A DNA stretch of 32,368 nt, taken from positions 1 to 32,368 of the forward strand of contig JAHLKH010000246.1 of the NCBI GenBank assembly GCA_025526915.1, in the 5' to 3' direction. This DNA comes from Entophlyctis helioformis. Lineage: Eukaryota; Chytridiomycota; Chytridiomycetes; Chytridiales; Chytriomycetaceae. Below, piece after piece: positions 1 to 8,244 of this stretch. The notes beneath the pieces were generated by a model, which worked only from the letters and a program-made list of their open reading frames with translations, made no database searches and had not been told where the DNA came from. Position numbers and translations under genes: made by a program. Positions within the stretch are counted from its first letter, which is position 1; each line of letters starts with the position of its first letter.

Positions 1-1
1 C

Positions 2-1773
2 AAGGTGCTGACGTACTCGTCGTCGTTTGGCGCGCAGGGCCAGATCTCCAAGCGCGGCCTGACCGTGGCCAAGCCGTCGGCTGTGGTCAGCGCCAAGGCC
101 GCCATTGCTGCTGCCCGCGCTGCTGTCGGCGAGGACCTTGTGTTCAACTCGGCCGTGCCTGTCAAGCAGGAGTACCGCCAGGTGCCCGGCGGCAAGCTCG
201 CGTACGCGCACGCATTCGAGCTCAAGAACGAGCAGAGCAACAAGTGGGTCTCTGTGTCGGTCGATGCCGCGACTGGTGAGTGGATCTGCGGTTCTGTCTG
301 CCTGCCTGTCTGCCTGTCTCCATGGCTTGCATGCTCACTCTTGCTCCTGTCTGCCACCTGCCCATCCCTCCTTCTGCTCAGGCGAGCTCATCAACGTCGT
401 CGACTTTGTCAACGACGCCTCGTACCGCGTCGTGGCGCTTCCCAAGGGCAACCCGCTCCAGGGCTTCTCGCTCGTCGTCAACCCCGAGGACGCGACCGCC
501 TCGCCCTCTGGCTGGACGTCGGACAACCTCACCACGCGCGGCAACAACGTCGTCGCCCAGGTGTACAACGTCAGCCCTGCGCTGTACGGCAAGGCCGACG
601 CCAACGGCGTGTTCGAGACCGCCTGGGACGCCGCCTCGTCGCCCAACACCGCTGCCAACCGCCAGACGGGTGCCGTGCAGCTGTTCTACATTGCCAACGT
701 CGTGCACGACATCACGTACCAGTACGGCTTCACCGAGGCGGCCGGCAACTTCCAGAACAACAACTTTGGCAAGGGCGGTGTGGGCAACGACGCCGTCAAG
801 GTCAACGTGCTTGCGGGCGGCACCAACAACGCCAACTTTGCGACCCCCGCCGACGGCCAGCCCGGTGTCATGAACATGTACCCGTTCACGTCCACCAACC
901 CGCAGCGCGACGGTGGTCTGGACGCTGTGATCCCGATCCACGAGTCCTTCCACGGCGTGTCCAACCGCTTGACGGGCGGTGCGCGCGACGGGCCTGTCTG
1001 CAGACGACGCAGTCGGGCAGCATGGGCGAGGGCTGGTCCGACTTTTTCGGTCTGATCTTCACGGCCAAGCCGACCGACACCCGCACGACCAAGATCAACG
1101 TCGGCACCTACGCCATCAACGACCCCAAGGGCATCCGCTCGTACCCGTACTCCACCGACCTGACTGTCAACCCGCTCAAGTACGGCGACATTCGCACGCG
1201 CACCGAGGTGCACGACGGCGGTGAGGTGTGGGTCGCTCTCCTCTGGGAGTGTACTGGAACCTGGTCGACAAGTACGGCTTCAACGCCAACCTGTACGACG
1301 CCAAGTCGACGGCCGGCAACATTGTCGCCATGCAGCTTGTCATTGGCGGTCTTGCGCAGCAGCCGTGCAACCCCACGTTCCTGCAGGCTCGTGACGCGAT
1401 CCTTGCTGCCGACGCGTCCATCTACGGCGGCAAGTACAAGTGCGACATCTGGGCTGGTTTCGCCAAGCGCGGTGCTGGCTCTGGCGCTGCGGGCACGACC
1501 AACAGCTTCGCCCTGCCTGCCGAGTGCAGCGGCACGCCTCCCGCCACGACTGTGCCGCCTGTTGTTGTGACCACCACGGTTGCCCCCAAGACGACGACTG
1601 TCCCGCCTGTCGTTGTCACCACCACCCGCGCTGTGCCGACCACCACCCGTGCTGTGCCAACCACCACTCGCGTTGTGCCGTCGCCCACTCGCTCGCCCAC
1701 CCCGTCGCCCACGCCCACCCCTGGCTGCAACCCCAACAACATCTGCTGCAGATGGTTTGGCTTTGACTGCTGA
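2..1773 (+). CDS. Fungalysin-type (M36) secreted zinc metalloprotease, 5' end outside the window
   Basis: Secreted zinc endopeptidase of the M36 family; the propeptide is normally removed after secretion. The window opens inside the propeptide. One intron (276-381, GTGAGT...CAG) joins TG|E in frame. The zinc site HESFH (HExxH, codons 939-953) is followed by GVSNRLTGG, and the third ligand is the Glu of MGEGWSDFF, both typical of fungalysins. After the catalytic domain come a Thr/Pro/Val-rich, probably O-glycosylated linker (about 1540-1725) and a short Cys-rich tail ending CCRWFGFDC. The frame is lost twice. At the GGG at 990-992 one missing base would link GGARDG to CLQTTQSGSM. At 1249/1250 one missing base would link VALLWE to VYWNLVDKYG. 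Both are -1 shifts in otherwise excellent sequence, so I favour consensus errors over a pseudogene. The family call is secure; functional status is uncertain. Confidence 0.9.
276..381 (+). other. Intron of the M36 protease gene
   Basis: The donor is GTGAGT at 276 and the acceptor is CTGCTCAG ending at 381. Splicing converts GACTG|GCGAGC into the continuous reading DAATGELINVVDF, which matches the propeptide to mature-region transition of fungalysins. The 106-bp intron is rich in CTGCCTGTCTGC repeats. Confidence 0.85.
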
Positions 1774-2035
1774 TTGATGCAGTGAAGTCTGAACCCATCA
1801 CTGGTCATCCCACTGCTGATTGTGTCTCCCTAAACATGTGGTCTCCAAAAGACAAGAGAAAGCATGCCAATACAATCCATTCTTGTGCCATTATCCCACT
1901 TATAGCTGCAGCCAATGTTTTAGCGCGACTTCGAGTTCCGCTTTGCCACTCGCAGGACTCTGCGGAAGTGACAAAAACCGGCTCGGTTTTCTTTGGTAAC
2001 CTGTCGTAAATGTCGCTTTCATCGTGTCTCTCGCC

Positions 2036-2977
2036 ATGGCGGGGGGCATCGTGGCGGCAGACGTGTACTTGCTCGTGTGTCTCCTCCAGATGCCGCTGTC
2101 GACGTATATAACCGGCCTCCGTGCGACCTGCATGGCCATTCCGCCCTGCATCCTGCTGATGCTCGCCATCACGCATGTCCCGGCGTCGCGGTCGCCGCTG
2201 ACGCACGCCATATCCACTACGCTGCTTTACGCGATCGTGTCCGTGTTCCTGCTCACGCAGCTCGAGTTCCTCATGGTCCTCGTGCCGTACTTTTCGAGCA
2301 TCTCGCGAGCCATCATCGTGCGCATCCAAAAAGCTGTTGCTGTCATGAGCGTCCTGTACATTGTCGCTGCCTGGCGGCTCTGGTTTCCTGAGAGTCTGCA
2401 TTTCGGTATCCTCGCATTCGCGGGCCTGTGGGCACTTCTCGGTGGCATCTACAACGTCGGCCAACAATGCCTGCTCCTCTTTTGCGTGCTCTTCAAGCTC
2501 AAGGGTGCCACACCGCTTTTCAAGGCCGGCTACGCTGCACTGGTGCTCATGGGATGCCTGTTCATGGTCGTGTGTATGGCGTCGGCCGCCCTCGTGCGCG
2601 ACACCAACTCGAGCAACCTGGTCCTGATCCTGGTCATGAATCTGTGCATACCGGCATTCACCGTGTGCTCCGTGGCGTCCATGGAGATCCTGCGGCAGGC
2701 GCTCAGCAACAGCAGACGGCCGACACCGTCGCCGAAGCAGCGGCCGTCGAGATCGGCCAGGCTGTCGCGGCTTCGCAACTGGAGTGCCCGCGCATCAGCC
2801 ACGGTTAAGCAGACACACCTCTCGTCCTCGCCAGCGAGTGGCCGTGCGCCAACATCGACAGTGGACGAGATAAGGAGCACGTCCATTGCGACAGAGTCTA
2901 TAACCTCGATCGCATCCTCTGTTGCTCCGGCGAACACTGTCATACAACATAGCAACGTCTTTGGGGGTCGGGCATGA
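2036..2977 (+). CDS. Seven-helix membrane protein, tandem family member A
   Basis: Intact frame of about 313 aa from the ATG at 2036; an in-frame stop lies upstream at 1997. I count seven hydrophobic segments and a Ser/Arg-rich C-terminal tail of about 90 residues, the layout of a GPCR-like receptor. I do not recognise the family. Motifs shared with the four downstream copies are TQLEFLMVLVPYFSSIS at helix 3, YNVGQQCLLLFCV at helix 5 followed by FKLKG, FKAGY before helix 6, and SVASMEILRQAL at the end of helix 7. The frame is open for about 13 codons upstream of the ATG, and these would extend the first helix (hydrophobic FIVSLA), so the true start could lie in an upstream exon. AATAAA occurs at 3005. 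First of five same-strand copies; the gap to copy B is only 76 bp. Function unknown; sensing is an inference from topology. Confidence 0.8.
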   Translation: MAGGIVAADVYLLVCLLQMPLSTYITGLRATCMAIPPCILLMLAITHVPASRSPLTHAISTTLLYAIVSVFLLTQLEFLMVLVPYFSSISRAIIVRIQKAVAVMSVLYIVAAWRLWFPESLHFGILAFAGLWALLGGIYNVGQQCLLLFCVLFKLKGATPLFKAGYAALVLMGCLFMVVCMASAALVRDTNSSNLVLILVMNLCIPAFTVCSVASMEILRQALSNSRRPTPSPKQRPSRSARLSRLRNWSARASATVKQTHLSSSPASGRAPTSTVDEIRSTSIATESITSIASSVAPANTVIQHSNVFGGRA

Positions 2978-3004
2978 CCTGGAGTGTTGCGTGAGCAAAA
3001 TGTG

Positions 3005-3010
3005 AATAAA
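3005..3010 (+). terminator. Polyadenylation signal AATAAA of gene A
   Basis: AATAAA lies 28 bases after the gene A stop codon and 44 bases before the ATG of copy B, so the 3' end of A and the start of B are separated by very little sequence. Confidence 0.55.
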
Positions 3011-3053
3011 GGGTATATTTGAGACCACTACTTTACTCGCAATCGACCAGCGA

Positions 3054-3913
3054 ATGGAACCTCTCTTTGTGGTCGTTGTGTTCCTTGCCTCTCTCGAGAT
3101 TCTCGCTGCGATAATCTTCCTCGCCGTGTTCAGCCAGCTCGGCACGTCCACCTACTCTATCGCCCTGCGCGTGTCGTGCTTCCTTGTCGTTCCGGTCGCG
3201 ATATCGCAGATACTGTCTCTTGTCGCAAACGCCGAGACGTACACCACGACGGCTCTGGTGTCAACGATCCTCGGCTCGACCATCGTGTCCGTTTCCTGTT
3301 TTGCCAGATTGAGTTTTTTCGAACGCTGTCTGTGCTCTTCTCGAGTATAAGCGACCTGGTCATCACACGGATCCAGATATCCACCGCCGTCATCAACATC
3401 GCCTTTATAGCGATTGCGTTTGTCCGACTCTTTGCGCCGGCGTATGTGCAGCTTGCCGACAATATCACCACCATTGGTCAGGCTTGATAGGCGTCTTTGA
3501 CCTCGCGCAGCAGATCCTGCTGCTGTTTTGCGTTTGCAACGGCTGCCGAGGCGACCCTGCAGTTCAAAGCCGGGTATGCGATTCTGTTCACGGTTGCATG
3601 CAGCATTGCTGTCGTAGGCGTCACGATAGCAATCATGAACGAGTCTCGGCACACGGCCATCATCGCCAACCTTTGCACGCCAGCATTCATTCTGTGCTCG
3701 TTTGCGTCCATGGAGCTCTTGAGGGTCGTGCTGCAGCGAGGCAAGCGACCCGCGCTGGCTCATAAACAACCAAAGCAACAGCCGGTCCACCAACCACTGA
3801 CGCACGCGGCCAACACCATGCGGATGCATAACGACGATGATAACGCTGAATCCGACTACGATGGGCCGACGCCTACTAAACTTACATCGACGGTCGTGTC
3901 GGTGGCACATTAG
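3054..3913 (+). pseudogene. Seven-helix family member B, frame broken three times
   Basis: The ATG at 3054 opens a hydrophobic N-terminus, and homology with copy A runs to the TAG at 3911-3913 (about 287 codons), but three frame changes are needed. The first is a missing base at about 3291-3294 before LFCQIEFFRTL, which matches VFLLTQLEF of copy A. The second is a missing base at about 3482, just before IGVFDLAQQILLLFCV, the helix-5 motif. The third is two missing bases at about 3530 before ATLQFKAGYAILF, the helix-6 entry. The tail starts after SFASMELLRVVLQ and is Gln/His/Asp-rich. All the family motifs survive, and I see no internal stop other than those caused by the shifts. It is either a young pseudogene or a real gene with consensus errors. 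The label pseudogene rests only on the frame breaks. Confidence 0.7.
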
Positions 3914-4147
3914 TCGATTGCGCTACTCTGGCGTACGTAATGCTGTTCCCCGTGCGCATTCAGTCGGTGGAGATTCATAATAATGCCAGATACGCAAACT
4001 GGCCACAATGAAATCACAACGCTGCGGTAAAATCCCACACCTCTGGTGCAAGGCCATTGTCGGCTTTTGGATTCATTCACACCGACTCTGGAGCCCGCCA
4101 GCCATCATTTTCTGGTGTAGAGTGTGCAACAGAGTACCGACCATCAG

Positions 4148-5112
4148 ATGTTGCAACTGCGGCCCATTGATTATGTAGTGCTCGCGATCGCGGCGGCACT
4201 CTTGGTCGTGTCGGTCGTTTGCTGTGGCGGCTCAAGGACCTGCCGCGATCGCGATACGCCTTTGGTGTGCGCGCCACCTGCATGCTCATCCCGCCGGCCC
4301 TCACCGCCAACATCGTCATGTTCTATGTGCCCGGATTCTTCACACGCGAGGCCGAGACGCTGCTCAATGTAGCCATGTTCTCGACCATCACGGCCATCAT
4401 GCTGTCTGAGCTCGAGTTCCTTCGCGTGCTCATTCCCTACGTGGCTGCGATCACGCCCGTGGCGGTCGAGCGTGTCCAGCTGGCCGTGTGCCTGACGACC
4501 GTCTTTATGATGGGCACGGCCTTTTCGCCCTATTTCCCCGACACGGCCCAGTTTGGCCTCAAGATGATCAAGTTCTTTGTCATGGCCGTGTTCCTCATCT
4601 CTGACCTGTGCCAGCAGTGCTTTCTGCTGCACTTTGTGCTCGTGCGGCTCAAGGGCGTGACCGTCGGATTCAAGCGCATATACACTGCCCTGATTGTCGC
4701 TGGGTTTGTCGTGTTCCTCGCCAGCGTCGCACTCACGTTCCTGCCGACCGACAGCCTGCCCGCCATACGCTTCCTCCGCAACATGGGCATCATCACTCTC
4801 CATGTGTTCAGCCTCGTCTGCATGGAGATCCTGCGACTCGTCCTCCAGCGACCAAGGGCTGCCGCTTCCCCACAGCAACAGAGGAGCAGGTCGATGCGCG
4901 CAAAACTCAAGGCGGTCAAGTCGGTTGTGGCGCGATCGCCGCGCATCATTGGAAGCAGCCGGAAGATGCTCGCCGCTGGCTCGGCGCGGTCCAGCTGCAA
5001 AGCAGCAGACCAAAAGGACACCGCCCCTGGTGCAATCGTGTCACTGGCCGACACTGTGCAGGACGCCGAGTCGCAGTTGATTGCATGCCAGACACGAGCC
5101 GACTTGAAATGA
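4148..5112 (+). CDS. Seven-helix family member C, one frameshift near the N-terminus
   Basis: The ATG at 4148 opens MLQLRPIDYVVLAIAAALL, the first helix. A single missing base near 4215 is needed to run from VSVV into LLWRLKDLPRSRYAFGVR, which matches VSIVLLWRLRTLPPSLYSQGVR-type sequence in copy D. From there the frame is open to the stop at 5110-5112, about 321 codons in all. Family motifs are SELEFLRVLIPYVAAIT, SDLCQQCFLLHFVLVRLKG, and HVFSLVCMEILRLVLQR. The tail is rich in Arg, Ser and Ala, so probably cytosolic. Copies C and D resemble each other more than A, B or E, suggesting the most recent duplication. Function unknown. Confidence 0.78.
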
Positions 5113-5273
5113 AGCCGGGCATTCGCCTGTGTAGAGTCTCCAGATATCCAAGACCATGTGCAGAATACCGCCTGGCGGCTTGTCCCCACCACCCATTGTC
5201 TATTTCGGTGCATCCCGACGCCCTGCTGACTGTGCAGGTATACGCACACGCACCTCATTCCCGCTCCTGCTCT

Positions 5274-5295
5274 CCTTGAAAACAAACAATCCCTC
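5274..5295 (+). promoter_or_regulatory. Upstream motif of gene D shared with gene E
   Basis: CCTTGAAAACAAACAAT followed by CCCTC starts 47 bases before the ATG. Gene E carries CCTTTGAATACAAACAAT plus TCACTC at nearly the same distance. It could be a core promoter, initiator or 5' UTR element. It is not visible upstream of A, B or C. Confidence 0.4.
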
Positions 5296-5320
5296 AGATC
5301 GAGCCGTGTTCGCCAACACA

Positions 5321-6391
5321 ATGCAGCCTCCACCACCACCACCCATGTTCGAGACGGACACCAGACGGCTTAACAACGCAGCCGACGTCGCCGCCGTGGC
5401 CATAGCTTGTGGCATGGCGGCGGTATCCATCGTGCTCCTGTGGCGACTGCGCACGCTGCCGCCCTCGCTCTACTCGCAAGGTGTCCGCGCGACGTGTGGG
5501 CTCACGATCGCGTCAGCGCTCATTCACGTCATTGTGTTTTACGTCCCCGGATGCTTCACGCTCGGCAGCGACGTGCTCATGACACTGTTTGTGTTTCTGA
5601 CCATCTGGGTGTACGTGCTGTCGGAGCTCGAGTTCCTCAAGGTCGTGATGCCGTTTGTCACGGGCCTGTCGGGCCACTTTGTCACGCGGCTGCAGATCGC
5701 CGTGTCCGCCGTCGAGATCCTCCACATCGCGTCAGCCTTTTCGCCCTACATTGCGCAGGTGTGGCAACCGAGCCTCAAGCTCGTGCGTTTCTCCATCATG
5801 ACCATCTACCTCATCTCGGACCTGGGCCAGCAAATATTCCTGCTGCATTTCGTGCTCGTGCGGCTCAAGGGATCGACCCTGCTGTTCCGCACCTTGTACA
5901 CGATGCTGATTGTTGCTGGCTTCGCCGTGCTCATCGCGAGCATCGCCCTGACGTTTGTGCCGTCCGACGGCCTGTCGCTCCAGCGCCTCCTGCGCAACCT
6001 GGCCACCCTCTCGCTCCACGTGTTCAGCCTCGTCGGCATGGAGATCCTGCGGCTCGTCCTCCAGCACCCGAATGCCGTCTCAGCCGCTGCCCCGCACCGC
6101 CGTCTGCGGCCCACGCATTGCACCAAAACCAAGGGCGTCGACTCTGATGCCAAGCGGCTGTCGGTCGTCAAAAAGAACACGTTGGATAGCGAGAGCGCTC
6201 GGAGCAGCTTGGCACCCACGAGCCCGACCACGCGCATCGGCTTTGACGGACAGCTGGCGGCTGCGTACAATATGGAAGCAGGGACGACGACGATGCCTGC
6301 GAATCATGCCGCTGGCGATACCGATATCGCCGTCATGTATCCCACCACTACCACTACCACCTCCACCGCCACCGCCACCACACGCTTGTAG
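5321..6391 (+). CDS. Seven-helix family member D, intact
   Basis: Intact 356-aa frame from the ATG at 5321. A Pro-rich leader (MQPPPPPPMFETD) precedes seven hydrophobic segments. It has the clearest set of family motifs: LLWRL(R)TLPPS after helix 1, GVRATC before helix 2, LSELEFLKVVMPF at helix 3, SDLGQQIFLLHFVLVRLKG at helix 5, FRTLYTMLIVAGF at helix 6, and HVFSLVGMEILRLVLQ at helix 7. The tail of about 110 residues is Ser/Thr-rich and ends in a Thr/Ala run. Another in-frame ATG at 5345 would remove the Pro leader. A motif shared with gene E lies about 40 bases upstream of the ATG. Best representative for structural or homology work. Function unknown; receptor-like topology is what can be seen. 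Confidence 0.85.
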   Translation: MQPPPPPPMFETDTRRLNNAADVAAVAIACGMAAVSIVLLWRLRTLPPSLYSQGVRATCGLTIASALIHVIVFYVPGCFTLGSDVLMTLFVFLTIWVYVLSELEFLKVVMPFVTGLSGHFVTRLQIAVSAVEILHIASAFSPYIAQVWQPSLKLVRFSIMTIYLISDLGQQIFLLHFVLVRLKGSTLLFRTLYTMLIVAGFAVLIASIALTFVPSDGLSLQRLLRNLATLSLHVFSLVGMEILRLVLQHPNAVSAAAPHRRLRPTHCTKTKGVDSDAKRLSVVKKNTLDSESARSSLAPTSPTTRIGFDGQLAAAYNMEAGTTTMPANHAAGDTDIAVMYPTTTTTTSTATATTRL

Positions 6392-7113
6392 TAGCCTCGG
6401 ACCGTGCCGTGGCTGTCATGGCGTGCTGATGCGATCGTCAGTTGCTGCGCCAGCATCACATGAACGCGTCTCGATGTCCTGGCAGTCTGTGCACATTCTC
6501 TCCTGTCCCTGGGCTGCGAGTACCATGCGCTCTTGCTCTCGATCCGTCTGTCTCTACTACTACTGCTGCTGCTTCTACTGCTTCTACTACTTTGATAATG
6601 AATTCCTGTCTACTGCGAACGCTGCCATCTGTTCTCTTGGTCCCCGAGGCACGATCCGCCCGTTGGCTCTTGTGACGATACATGTGCATCAACGGATGCT
6701 TCTGCCTCTCCTCGAATCCATTGCGGCTCAACGATTCGATCCTGGCGACAGGTTGGTGGGCAGCAGCCCAATTTGCGTCACTGCCCATCTTGGGTGCTTC
6801 GAAATGCCCTGTGACGCGGGCATGATAGTTTGGATGACATCATCCCGACGAGCTTGGTGAGCAGTTTGCTGAACTCGGTCAACGGGTTGCGCAGGTGTTG
6901 CCCCGACAACAGCCATCCCCTCCTGTTCGTGTCTGGCGTGGTGGATCCTGACCTGGCCTGGCCTGGCCTGAGCTGATCTTTGCCGCACTCGTCTTCTCTC
7001 TCGTCCTCTCACTCTTACTCGCACTCGCACTCGCACTCGCACTCGCCATTGTGCGCATACAATCGCCTTTGAATACAAACAATTCACTCGAGGCATTTCC
7101 TCTCTGAACAGGC
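6392..7113 (+). other. Spacer between genes D and E with short simple repeats
   Basis: This is 722 bases without a supported gene. It holds a CTA/CTG trinucleotide stretch (about 6555-6595), a CCTGG tandem (about 6951-6970) and an ACTCGC hexanucleotide run (about 7011-7046). The open frames crossing it are low-complexity shadows. The last 50 bases carry the motif shared with gene D. Confidence 0.6.
7066..7089 (+). promoter_or_regulatory. Upstream motif of gene E shared with gene D
   Basis: CCTTTGAATACAAACAAT plus TCACTC lies 48 bases before the ATG of gene E. It matches the D element with one inserted T and three or so substitutions, while the surrounding spacer sequence is not similar. Confidence 0.4.
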
Positions 7114-8244
7114 ATGTCGACCGAGACAAGCACCACCGCCACGACGACTGCCGCCACCGCAGGCACTACCGACGCGGATTTCGCCTACGCCATCTCGGTC
7201 ACATTCGCCACCATCTTATGGCTCATCAACATCCTGATTACGCTGCGCGTCTACAGCCTGCCCCTCACGGCGTACTCGACGGATCTACGCGTGTCCGTGT
7301 CGCTCATGCTGGTGGCCATCCCGCTCCTCTGCATCACGTACCACAAATCCATGCCCAAATCCGCGTCCTCACCGCCGTCTCATTCGCCATCTTTTACGCC
7401 GCCGCCTCCATGTTCGCCATGGCCCAAATCGAGTTTATCAAGATCCTCGTGCCCTACTTTTCGGGCCTCATCACGAGCACCAATATCGGCCGGCTGCAAA
7501 CGCTCGTCGGCGGCCTCTGCGGCCTATACGTCCTCTCGGCATTCAGCGTGTTCCTCCCACCCGACGCGCGCGCCACCGTCGCCCTCGTCAACGTGGCCTT
7601 TGTCGCCAGCATCGGCGTCTACGACATGGCCCAGCAGCTCCTCCTCTTGTATTTCGTCTGGGCACGTCTCAAGGGCGTCACACGCGCATTCAAACTCCGC
7701 TACGCATGCCGTGTGGCCCTTGCGATCGCCTGCTACGCTGCTGGCGTCGGCTCGGCGTTCGCTGTGTCTGATAACACGCATCCGTGGCGCTTGTGGTCCA
7801 AAGTGTGTGTGCCTGCGTTTGGATTCTCGAGTCTGTCCGGCATGGAGCAGCTGCGCATGGCGTTGCTCAAGCAGCAGCAACACAAGCTCAAGCGGCAGGA
7901 CCGCAAAGAGGGTGGTGGTGGTGGAAACGGTGGCGGTGGTAAACAAGGCAGAGGAGATGGGCAGATGGACCGCACGCAGCAGACGGGCATACGCTGCAGA
8001 TGGACCGCACCACGTCACGTCGCCATCGCGTGCACAGACAGTCAAATGGTCCATCTGGCGGTCGCTCTCCATGCGCTCCATTGAACGCGGCCGCGATAAC
8101 CAGCTGGCCAACTACCGCACGCAGATGGCCACCGCCATGCAGGCACCGCCGCCGTCCACGTTCCCTGTGCGCACGGACATGGTCACGGCCACGGAGCTGG
8201 ATGTGGAGAATGCGATTGAGACTGTTGGCCCGAGAAAAGTATAG
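7114..8244 (+). CDS. Seven-helix family member E, most diverged copy, frame broken
   Basis: The ATG at 7114 is followed by a Thr/Ala-rich N-terminus and seven hydrophobic segments. Family motifs are FAMAQIEFIKILVPYFSGLI at helix 3, VYDMAQQLLLLYFVWARLKG at helix 5, FKLRYACRVALA at helix 6 and SSLSGMEQLRMALL at helix 7. A missing C near 7350-7357 is needed to go from YHKSMP to QIRVLTAVSF. A second change, somewhere in the Gly-rich tail between about 7900 and 8060, is needed to reach the C-terminal frame ending in IETVGPRKV with a TAG at 8242-8244. If only the first shift is real, the protein would end at 8084 instead. AATAAA is at 8281. The gene converges on CAND1, whose open frame runs into this one. 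Confidence 0.72.
   Translation: MSTETSTTATTTAATAGTTDADFAYAISVTFATILWLINILITLRVYSLPLTAYSTDLRVSVSLMLVAIPLLCITYHKSMPKSASSPPSHSPSFTPPPPCSPWPKSSLSRSSCPTFRASSRAPISAGCKRSSAASAAYTSSRHSACSSHPTRAPPSPSSTWPLSPASASTTWPSSSSSCISSGHVSRASHAHSNSATHAVWPLRSPATLLASARRSLCLITRIRGACGPKCVCLRLDSRVCPAWSSCAWRCSSSSNTSSSGRTAKRVVVVETVAVVNKAEEMGRWTARSRRAYAADGPHHVTSPSRAQTVKWSIWRSLSMRSIERGRDNQLANYRTQMATAMQAPPPSTFPVRTDMVTATELDVENAIETVGPRKV

Noticed and set aside
990..1250. Programmed ribosomal frameshifting in the M36 gene
   Set aside because: Neither site has a slippery heptamer, the two shifts go the same way, and similar losses occur in unrelated genes nearby.
6715..6760. Possible tRNA T-arm (TTCGATCC)
   Set aside because: The flanking bases do not form the five-pair T stem and no acceptor or anticodon stem is found. 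No tRNA or rRNA gene was found anywhere in the window.
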